From positions 14,754,951 through 14,818,950 of the forward strand of contig NC_134949.1 of assembly GCF_965638725.1 (NCBI RefSeq): a stretch of 64,000 nucleotides of DNA, given 5' to 3'. This DNA is from Aptenodytes patagonicus. Taxonomy: Eukaryota; Chordata; Aves; Sphenisciformes; Spheniscidae. A model generated the notes under the pieces. That model saw nothing but the letters and a program-made list of their open reading frames with translations, was not told the origin of the DNA and searched no databases. This document shows, piece after piece, positions 25,781 through 64,000 of this stretch. The first letter of the stretch is position 1. The number at the start of each line of letters is the position of its first letter. A program made the position numbers and the translations under genes.

Positions 25781-26900
25781 CCTCCTCCCCTCCCGCCTCT
25801 CCCGCACCCACCCTGCCGCCGCTGGAAGCTGACGGGGCTGCCGCTACACGCCACCCACCCGTGCGGCTGGCACGGCCTGGAAACTCTTTTAATTAAACAC
25901 GATTACGCTGTCGCAAGGCGCCCTGCTAATGGCACCTTCCGCCTTAGGACCCAACCCGGCGCCCCCGCGGGCTCCAGCCGGCGGCCAGCGCGGGGGGTTA
26001 TTCGCCGCTTTACCTCCGGGAGGCGCGGCCGAGCCCCGTACCGCAAAGCGGTGGCTCTGCGGGGGTCTGCCGGGGCGCGGAGGCGCTGCCGCCGGCAAAT
26101 GGCGGCCGCGGCGGGTGGGAGCGCTCCCCACCGGCCGGGCCGCGCCGCTGCGGCGGCGGGGCCGGCTGGGGGCGGGCGCAGGCAGGAGGCCGCCTCCGCA
26201 CACGCGGAGCTGGGGCGGGCCCGCGCCGCTCGCTCCCGCCGCCGCCGCCTCCTTCCCCGCGGCGCTGGCGCCTGGCCCGTCCTCCCGTGCCCGGCGTGCG
26301 GGTAAGTGGCACCCCCTCCCCGGCTCCTGCCTGGCGGCGGGCGGAGGCGCGCCCTCCCCCGGCAGCCGCGGCCGCCCAGCGCTCCTGAGCGAGCGGGCGG
26401 GAGCCGCGGCCTCCGCGGCGGGGCCGGCTCCCAGCTCGCGCTCGAAGCCTCGGCGCGGGGCCAGGGTGGCGGGGGCGGAGGGGGGGCGCTCAGCCTCGGG
26501 GCAGCTTTCTCCCCGCTTGCGCCGGGCGTTCCCCGACCCGCTCCGGGGCTCCCGCGGCGGGCGGACGAGGGGCAGCCGCGTGGTGGGGTGACCCCAACGG
26601 CAACCCTTTTCTCCTGCCTCCTCCCCGTCCTCCCGCCTGCTCCAGCCCCTTCGCTTGCTCGCGCCCTGCCCCGACAGCCTCGGGGCTGGCAGCGGCAGAG
26701 CCGGGCCGCGGGACCTGCCGCCGCTCTTCCGGCCCGGGGCGCTGCCTGCTGCGGCTGCCCGACCCACTCCCCCTGCGCGAAATCCCCGCGTAGGTGCCGG
26801 TCCGCTGCTGGCTTCCCAGCCCGCACGGCTGGGAGACGCTGCCTGCACCCAGGCGGGTTCCCCGCGGCTTCCTGCGCCCGCCTGAAGGGGTTGCTTTCGG
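25781..26900 (+). promoter_or_regulatory. PUS7: PUS7 CpG-island promoter
   Basis: This is a dense CpG island of about 1.1 kb. A YY1-type site (CAAATGGCGGC, 26096-26106) lies about 200 bases before an excellent donor (GTAAGT, 26302). That is the layout of a TATA-less YY1 promoter with its start near 26.1 kb. Long open frames on both strands inside the island (for example minus 25889-26848) come from its GC bias and are not genes. Confidence 0.65.
26050..26301 (+). other. PUS7: PUS7 exon 1 (5' UTR), start approximate
   Basis: This is the first exon inferred from the donor GCGG|GTAAGT at 26301/26302, inside the island and upstream of the other PUS7 exons. The 5' boundary is a guess from the YY1 site. 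An ATG at 26099 opens a frame through the exon, discussed as an upstream ORF. Human PUS7 also has non-coding 5' sequence, which fits. Confidence 0.5.
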
Positions 26901-29380
26901 GCGCTGCTGTATCATCGTGCCTTCTTGTCGGTCACCTTTTAATCCGATCTGCCTCGTCTCATGAGAAACCAGCTTCGTACCCAGCGCTGGTGTGCGCCTA
27001 CTCTTTTATTTATTGTTTTAAGTGGGAAGTACCCCATAGCCCCCACCAGCCTGTGTGTCTGCCTGACAGGTACCACACCAGAAGTAATCGCTCAGCATTT
27101 CTTGCTGGGGAGAATCAAGCCCTTTATTTGTAGCAGTAAATTCAGTCTCTGCTAAAACATGGTCTGTGTTGAAATTGCTGCGGAGTTGCTGTTTATGCAG
27201 ATACTGGCTTTTGTGGAAACACCTGTTTGCTAGGAGAAGGACCAAGATGGTTGAGCAGCTGTCAAAAAAATAATAGGTGCCTCTTCACTAGCAATCTGCA
27301 CAAGTGAGACAGTGTGTGCCCCACTCACTTCAACTTGCTCCTTCAAGTAATTATCCTGCAGAAATTTTCCCAGATGACAGCCACCATTTGGCACAGGATA
27401 GTACTTTGTTGTGTGTGAGTCATTCCTCTGCTGTGAGAATAGGCCGTATCTGACAACTTTGGAGTATTTGTGGCCAACGTTGAATTCTTCTAACAGTTTG
27501 TATCATTCAATAACTAGGTATTACAATTTTATTTTAGAAACACGAGATTTGTCTTGTTACCTCCTTTGGCAGGTGTCTCAGAGGATTTCATTGTGCTGAG
27601 TGGTGTTTTGTTCGCCATGCGAAGACATGCACAAGCCATCTAGAAGCCTTTTCCACGTCAGTGCTTTATAACCCGGGCTCCGTAAATTTGGGAAGATAGG
27701 AGAAGAATCTGGAAATGCTGGTGAATTGCTTTTCTTGGGTGTGATTTTTAAATTTTTTTTATTTTTAAAGAAGGATTTTATGTACTTTGTTTATATTTGA
27801 GGACAAACTGAAATCAGTGCTTTCTGCTTGAAGGTACATTGATTTGCTAATTGTTCTGCTTTCTTCTGCATGTTTTTTTTTCACTCCTCTCTTCAGGCAT
27901 CACATACACTTTTTGTAAGTCTCTCCTTATTTCCCTTTTGTCCATTCTTTTTTCTAGCATCCATTTTCAGTTCTTCATTTGAGCAAAACACTTCAGGTGT
28001 TTCTAAAAGTTGTTCCTGCCTCTTTACCCTAAGTTTGCGACCTCTACAACAGAAAGTCCAGGCAATGAAATCAGCAGTGGCTAACAGCTAACTGGTAACA
28101 GTTAGTTAACAAGCCAGCACATGGTGATTATCGAGTTAGTAATGAATCTTCCTTTAAAAACATACCCTTTAAAATTAAATAGAATATGCTATCTAGTGAC
28201 TGGAGAAATAATACAGGATGATGTGTGTAGCTCTAAAATACTGCTCTGTGCCTAGATTAATTTCTTAGTAACAATTGAATCCTATTAATTTAGAAACTTG
28301 CCTGTTGTAGCAAAAACTGTCTTGACTTGGGGAATTTAATTTAATTTATTGGCAGATAACATAAACTTTTAATTACTGATTTGGCTAGTGAGATACAAAG
28401 AAGACAACCAGTTAAACAAACACTTGGGGAAAACTCCTTTGTTCCCCCTTCCCTTCACTCCAGGCACCTCCCCTCCCCTGCTTTCCTCATCTCCCCTCCC
28501 CTGGTTGTCCCCGCAGGTTACACTCCATCCCTTGGTCGAGGCAGCGGTGGTGCAGGACCTTGGGGTTGGTGTGTGGAGGTTTCTTTCTGCTGCTCCTTCT
28601 TTCTCATTTCTGCTCCCATGTGGGCCCCTCCACAGGCCACGGTCCCCTCAAGGGGGTCCCTGCCCTGGCATGGGCACCTCCACGGGCCGCAGTCCCCTCA
28701 GGGATGTTCCTGTTCTGGTGTGGAGAACCTCCTTCCAAGAGTGCATCTCCAGCTGCATCCCCAACAAGGTCCCCTTCCCCGTGCCTCCCCTCGTGTCTTT
28801 TTTAGCGTGCTGTCACACACCTTCTTCTGTGCTTCCCATTGTGCTTCCTGCCACCGGCAGCTCCTCCCTTTCTTAAATAAGCCGGAGCAGAGGCACTGTG
28901 TGCTCATCTGATGAGTCGGAGTTTTGGCAGGTAGTGGGTTTGGTCCATTATGGACCCAGCTGGTACTGGCCATGACCAGCACAGGGCAGTTGATGTCCTC
29001 CTCCCATGCAGCCCCCCGCTACCAAAACCTGCGGTTTATCCCCAACACACCGGTGTCCCATTTGGGTGATGCTGGGAGAAAGGTCCTGTTGTTGCCTAAT
29101 TATAGGAACTCTGGTCTTCTTTCATAAACATAGAAATAAAACTTCTCTGCTGTAGCTTGCTAAATAGCTATATTGTGCCATGTCACTAGCTTGGTAACAC
29201 TTTTACAATTGTATTTGTTACTAACTTGTCTGTCTGAGTAGTGTCTGCTCCTGTATGACTACTGATACCTGGGTTCAGAGGCATCTGGTTTCTGTAATGA
29301 TCACATTCATACATGTTTTCATAGTCAGGGTTTTTTTGCCTAAAACTTTCTCAAAGAGTTAGTTTTCCTCTCTTTTTCAG
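26302..29380 (+). other. PUS7: PUS7 intron 1
   Basis: This is the intron between the island exon and the second 5' UTR exon. The CpG island continues to about 26.9 kb. The rest is unremarkable except for the GC-rich block at about 28.4-29.05 kb. Confidence 0.45.
28440..29055. repeat. GC-rich repeat-like block, possible old retroelement
   Basis: A sharply GC-richer block lies inside an AT-rich intron. It has internally repetitive phrases (CCCCTCA-GGG... and CCTCCACAGG/CCTCCACGGG) and ends with a segment around CCCCCCGCTACCAAAACCTG, which I associate with bird interspersed repeats. A 176-codon plus-strand frame inside it has no protein-like features. The family is not identified. Confidence 0.35.
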
Positions 29381-29459
29381 ATCTGAAGGTACTAGTTCTG
29401 CTGACGCAAAGGTGGCAGCTCAAGTTGCCAGGGAAGAGTCAGAGCTCTGCTCCACCAGC
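29381..29459 (+). other. PUS7: PUS7 exon 2 (5' UTR)
   Basis: This 79-base segment lies between a strong acceptor (CTCTCTTTTTCAG) and a strong donor (GTGAGTAG). It contains no ATG. It lies in order between the island exon and the first coding exon, so it is best read as a second 5' UTR exon. Confidence 0.55.
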
Positions 29460-30133
29460 GTGAGTAGTCATGTTCTTCTCAGAGAACATTTCACTTCCTT
29501 GTTGTTTTGTTCGTCCCACTCATTCAACAATTTTGTTATCTCATCCCTCTTATCTTTTGGTCTGAATTGCTGCCACCTTGACTTCCCTGTGGGATTGTGT
29601 GTGTCAGAAGAGATGAGATTTCAGATTTGGGGGAATCGAGCCATCCTCTCTCAATCCTTGTAAGATGCAATCTTGGTAGAACAAGGAATAATCGAGAGTA
29701 GTCATTTTTAACAGAAGGCTTGGGAACAAAAAGTTTCTTAGGCACTAAATTGCTATTGACAGCAGAGCCTGTGTGCACAGGGCTGGATGCAGCTGTGGTA
29801 AGAGTTGGCAAGAGTGATGATAGTGGTAAATGGTTGGTGTAGTATTGAATCCTGCTTTTCTGTAGCCTAACATGCATGCTGCCTTGGGTGGGTATTAAGT
29901 CCCCTTAACATCTCCCTACTCTCTTCCCAAGTATATATTATTTCTAGCTGTACAAAATTTTTACTTGACGTTTAACTTAAAAATGCAGAAAGTTGTGTGG
30001 TTTTCCTGAACCGTTGCAGGGCGTAGAGTCCTTGGAGTGAAGAGACTATGTATTGATACTGCTCTTAAACAGACAGGAAATAAGCCATTCTTCTTGCTCC
30101 TCAGGGCTTTCTATCCTACACTGTGCCTTAAAC

Positions 30134-49748
<19,615 letters not shown>

Positions 49749-50324
49749 AGGAACTGCAAAAATGACTTAGATTTTAACATATATAAAGCATTTTCCTATT
49801 TACATGTTCTGTACAAATCTTTAAAGACTAGTAGTAAGAGATTTGTATTTTTTTAAGTTTTTATTAGTGCTAGCATTTAACTTCAGTAGTCATTTGCAAG
49901 ATGGTGGTTGTAATATAATACAGATCTTAGTGACTGGTGCTTTTTAATAAGTTGCTTGAGCTGTAACATGGGTGTATCTTTAAGAAATGGGCTTATAATA
50001 GTTTCAGACCTGGAAGAATGTTTAGCTTGCCTTTTTTTTGGCAAGCACTGAATGTTTTCATGAGTTCAGCATACCTTGAAGTCTCTTCAAAATTACAGCT
50101 TAGGAAAGCAAGTTACAACAAAATTAAGATATTGATGAACACTTATATTGCAGGAGTTTTTGCTGGTACCATTTGTGCTGATGCGGTAGAGGATTCTGTT
50201 CGCGAGGCTTTTTATGTGCTGTAAAGATGTACAGCTGTTTTAATTAGTTGGTCTTTTCATTGAGAAAATACTTGTGCATATTTTCCAGCTTTACTAATAC
50301 CTATGCTGAAGAACGGGTACTGAA

Positions 50325-50330
50325 AATAAA
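50325..50330 (+). terminator. PUS7: PUS7 poly(A) signal AATAAA (proximal)
   Basis: A canonical hexamer lies 577 bases after the PUS7 stop codon. A second AATAAA is at 50485-50490. The 3' UTR would therefore be about 0.6-0.75 kb, ending at the edge of the RINT1 CpG island. Confidence 0.65.
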
Positions 50331-50484
50331 TTAACCTAAAAGTGTAAGCGTGTATCAGTAACTGCTTCCTTTACAGGTCTCGTCTGTCCGTTGCTGGCAG
50401 GGGATGAGCCGGGCTTCTAGTGGGGAAAAAAATACTATAAAGCTGTTCTAAAAGACACTGCGTTTTCAGCCTCTTCCTAAACCA

Positions 50485-50490
50485 AATAAA
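50485..50490 (+). terminator. PUS7: PUS7 poly(A) signal AATAAA (distal)
   Basis: This second canonical hexamer lies just before the sequence turns GC-rich. Either signal may be used. Confidence 0.5.
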
Positions 50491-50519
50491 AAGCTTGTGT
50501 TGCTAAAATCACGTAAATA

Positions 50520-51440
50520 GAAGACTGTCGCCTGCCGCGGTGGCTGGAAGGCCCTTTGCGCCCGTGAAGTACCTCGGACGTCGCTCGCCCAGCACGAAGC
50601 GGTGGAGGCTCCTGAACCAGCGGGGCCGCGCCCTCCACGCGGGAACAAAAGCAGCTGGCCCTCGACCTCAGCCGCGCCCCGCCTTCCTAAGAGCGCCACC
50701 GCCGACCCAGCCGGCTGCCCGGAGCGCCGTGAGGGCCGGAAGACCGTGCGCCTCCGCCGCGCGCGGCGCCGGGCTGGCGGCCCCGCGCATGCGCGCTGCT
50801 GGCGGAGGGCAGCCGGCCCCGCCCGCCGCGGGCTCCTCCCCGCGCCCTGCCAGGCGGTTGCGGAAGAGGTTGGGCAGCGCGCATGCGCCCTGCCCTCCGC
50901 CGGCCCCGCCCGCAGGCCGTGCTGCGCGCACGTGACCCGCCGCCCGCGGGGCTATGGGGGGGCTGACGCGGCAGGGGTGGGGCTGCGGCGGGTAAGGGAG
51001 CCGCGGTCCTGTCAGCGGGGCCGGCCGGCCGGCGGCTTCCTGGGGCCGCGGGTGCGTCGCCCGCCGCGGGGAGGGCGCTGAGGGGACCCGACCCAGCAGC
51101 TGTTTCTCCGGCGGGCGGAAGTCCAGCGGGCGGCGGCCGGCTGGGGGGAGCCCTGGCCTGCCTCGGCGGGTCCGTGCGAGCTCTGCTGCTCGCCACCCCG
51201 AGCTCCGCTGCCTGCGCCCGCTCGCTGGGCGCCGTCCAGCCTGCGAGGGAAAGCGCCGCCTCGGGGGCAGAGCCCGGAGCGGGGGAAGAAGGGCTCGCCG
51301 AGGCGTTAACGGCTCGCGGGGAAGGCGGCTGCTCGGTCGCCTGGCTTGGGCTGTGGGCGGCAGGGGGCCTCGCCTAGAGCCCGCTGAGCCTTCTAACGCT
51401 CCTTGAAAAGGCCTGGCCCTCCGGCGAAGGTGGGTGCAGA
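50520..51440 (+). promoter_or_regulatory. RINT1: RINT1 CpG-island promoter with NRF1 sites and E-box
   Basis: This dense CpG island lies between the PUS7 3' end and the RINT1 coding exons. It holds two NRF1-type palindromes, CGCGCATGCGCG at 50784-50795 and GCGCGCATGCGC at 50877-50888. An E-box, CACGTG, lies at 50929-50934, followed by AC. ETS-like GGAAG cores occur nearby (for example around 50735 and 50864). No TATA box is seen. A good donor (GCGG|GTAAGG) at 50991/50992 marks the likely end of the first exon. Confidence 0.7.
50940..50991 (+). other. RINT1: RINT1 exon 1 (probably 5' UTR), start approximate
   Basis: The exon end is set by the donor GTAAGG at 50992. It contains an ATG at 50954 whose frame (MGGLTRQGWGCG) does not join in phase with the RINT1 frame of the coding exon at 52524. 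I therefore treat this exon as untranslated or as an upstream ORF. Confidence 0.45.
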
Positions 51441-51920
51441 GCTGCGTGCTTGAGCAGGGAGATAGTTGGAGGATGCTCTCCAGTGTCCTGTTCCTTTCTC
51501 CTCCCGTGTCCTGATCCTTTCCTCTAGTAAGAAAAGGGCACCACTTGGCTAGTAGTCTTCTGCGGTATTACTTGGTTTTATTGCTGCAAACAGCGTGGTG
51601 CTTTTTACTGCTCTCTTTTCTGTATTCACTTCTTCCTCAGCAACACACTTGGTCTCCCAGTTTGTTCTTGCTGGTGCTCTCTGTTGCTTCTCCAACTTTG
51701 GCTCATCAGTTGCTCCATTTTCTCACACTTTCCTGTTGCCTGTTTAATAGGGTTTTTCACTTAATTAAAGCTTGTAGCAGATAAATTGCAAGTATATAAA
51801 TTTCATTTTTAAATACTGTTTTGAAAGTGATATTAAAAAGTCAAGAATTGAACTAGCCAAACACTCATTATTGTTGCCTTTTTTTTGTTTCACTGTACAT
51901 AATCATCCTCTCAATTTCAG

Positions 51921-52114
51921 GTCTGGTTTTCTCTGGGTGCTGCCAAACGTGTGGATCAGCAAGTGCCTCTTCTGTTATACTGTGTGGGTTTTCTTACAAA
52001 TATTTCAGTGATGCTTTTATTTTACAAGTCATTGCAAGACCCAAGTGGATACTTTGCTAGTAATACGTCAGTCATTGATTGATACCTCTGGAACATCCTA
52101 AACTGTATGAAAAG
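51921..52114 (+). other. RINT1: Possible extra 5' exon of RINT1
   Basis: This segment is bounded by a good acceptor (CTCTCAATTTCAG) and a donor GTAAAG. If included it would be untranslated with respect to RINT1, because the frame from the island ATG stops inside it. It may be an alternative exon or chance splice-like sites. Confidence 0.25.
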
Positions 52115-52534
52115 GTAAAGCAGAACGTTACTATTTTCCTTTGTATTTTACAAAAATATTTTTCCAGTATTTTTCATTAAGTTTTCCATATTACGTATGT
52201 AGCAACTACATATATATTGAACTATTTTTAATAAAATTCACACTTTTGGGGAAGAAAGAAATTAACGGGCATATTTCTCTTCAGTAATTAATGTATGATA
52301 AATCACCAGTTGGATGCGTAAGCAAGGTTTTATCATATCTCAGCTAGGACTTAGGCCAGCAAATTGTCTCACTTAAGACATTCAATAAATATACTGCTTT
52401 ACTTAAGTTTCAATTTAGATTGAACTGCCCAGCTTTTCATGGAGTTTTGTGTCCTCAATAGATAAATAGTTGTTTTGCTGTCTTAGTGGTGACTAATTAG
52501 AAATTGTGTAATCAATATTGCAGAGAAAGAAAAC

Positions 52535-62985
<10,451 letters not shown>

Positions 62986-63625
62986 GACTTCTTCAGAAAT
63001 GGTTAATAACTTGGTCTAGATTACTTATTTCAAACAAAAGCAAAGCAAGTATGTTGTAATATACTTGAGTTATTTTTTTCAACACTGTATGCTGAACGAC
63101 TGGTTTAATCTAATCTTATGCCTTATTGTATACCATTTAAAGAAATTTTCAAAATGCTACTGACTTGGTTTCGAACTGCGCAGATCTTACTTTCCATAGC
63201 CACCTTGCCATTGCATTTAGAAGCTAAAACCGTCTTCATCTCTAGTGCATGTGTCTGCCTTGTCAGTGTTGTGTGCTGTAACATCATTCTAAAGAATACA
63301 GAATATTTCCAGTGTAAATACACCTGTGTACAATACAGACAACTGTTCCTTCACTTAAACACAGATGTTTTACATCTCTAAATCCCAGGTAATGGATGTT
63401 CTGTGTTAAAATGTGTATATACAGAACACAGAAGGAAGCAATGAAGGAATATGTAACTTTCTTTTTTTTTTTCTTTCCTGTATCAGAGTCTCTCCTATTT
63501 AATTTTTAAAGTTTCTCCTTAAAAATTGCATAAATATTTGGAAGTGCTACCTTTCTTCAACTGTGGACACTTGTCATAACTTGCTGAAGTTAGTCTTTCC
63601 TTTTTAAAACAGCACAAGCCCAAAA

Positions 63626-63631
63626 AATAAA
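63626..63631 (+). terminator. RINT1: RINT1 poly(A) signal AATAAA (distal)
   Basis: A canonical hexamer lies in an A-rich context about 640 bases past the RINT1 stop. Confidence 0.45.
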
Positions 63632-63668
63632 AAACACCTGAAGAAACAGCTCCATGCTTAAAGTTAAT

Positions 63669-63674
63669 TTTATT
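63669..63674 (-). terminator. Minus-strand poly(A) signal, possible 3' end of a convergent gene
   Basis: AATAAA reads on the minus strand here, about 40 bases from the plus-strand RINT1 signal. In human, EFCAB10 lies next to RINT1 on the opposite strand (from memory), so this may be the end of its 3' UTR. No coding exon of it could be read up to 64000. The remaining sequence has many stops and looks like UTR. Confidence 0.3.
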
Positions 63675-64000
63675 CAATGGTAATGAGCAAACAAGTAACA
63701 ACCCCTTACTGTAAGCTACAAACTGAAGGAGGAAAGTCCAAAGCACTTTTTTTTTAACCATCTAAGTGTATTAAGAAAAGCAATTCTCAAGAGAGAACTC
63801 TCCAGTGCCTGGTAAACATGAACAAGTTCTTGTTATTTGTCCTTTTCAGCTGATTGCTCAAATGGGGGGGTGGGGTGCAGAAGGAAAAAAAGAGAGTACT
63901 GCTTAAAATCAGCTGACAAACCAGAAGGAGAATTGAGCAAGGTGCCTATTTTTAATATATAGAGCAGACCACTGCTCAAACTAATACACAGCCCAGCTCT

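Noticed and set aside
25889-26848. 319- and 307-codon minus-strand frames in the PUS7 island
   Set aside because: Several overlapping frames are open on both strands, as expected where stops are rare in CpG islands. They show no homology and no splice context.
28381-28911. 176-codon plus-strand frame in PUS7 intron 1
   Set aside because: It lies in the repeat-like block and has low-complexity composition with no start or splice support.
50540-51196. Overlapping open frames on both strands in the RINT1 island
   Set aside because: These reflect GC composition only. The island is explained as the RINT1 promoter.

Overview
The window is vertebrate nuclear DNA from a bird, probably Neoaves. It has long introns with GT/AG borders, three CpG-island promoters and CR1 LINE copies ending in the CR1 octamer repeat. 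It also has one solo LTR of a type common in bird genomes. The gene content matches the SRPK2-PUS7-RINT1 block, which in human lies on 7q22. No prokaryotic or plasmid features are present.

Layout. 1-2450: the 5' end of SRPK2 on the minus strand. Two tiny coding exons are separated by a 92 bp intron, and the rest of the gene lies beyond position 1. 2451-2760: its GC-rich promoter. About 2.8-25.8 kb: a gene-poor interval with a short CR1 fragment (14.5 kb), a solo LTR (19.1-19.7 kb) and a 5'-truncated CR1 with an intact reverse-transcriptase frame (20.5-22.1 kb). One unexplained, coding-looking minus-strand terminal exon sits at 12.1-12.3 kb. 25.8-26.9 kb: the PUS7 CpG island and first exon. 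29.4-50.3 kb: PUS7 on the plus strand, with 15 coding exons joining into a 650-residue frame. 50.5-51.4 kb: the RINT1 CpG island with two NRF1-type sites and an E-box. 52.5-63 kb: RINT1 on the plus strand, 13 coding exons from the chosen start (768 residues). One of its introns has U12-type (minor spliceosome) signals. The last kilobase holds the RINT1 3' UTR and a minus-strand poly(A) signal that may end a convergent gene.

The three named genes do unrelated housekeeping work: an SR-protein kinase, an RNA pseudouridine synthase, and an ER-Golgi tethering and checkpoint protein. They share island promoters rather than a pathway. The most notable large-scale feature is gene order. PUS7 and RINT1 are tandem here, whereas from memory human PUS7 is divergent from RINT1, so a local inversion is suggested. 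Exon borders were set by hand from splice sites, reading phase and resemblance to known vertebrate proteins. All borders listed for PUS7 and RINT1 are phase-consistent. No database search was run.
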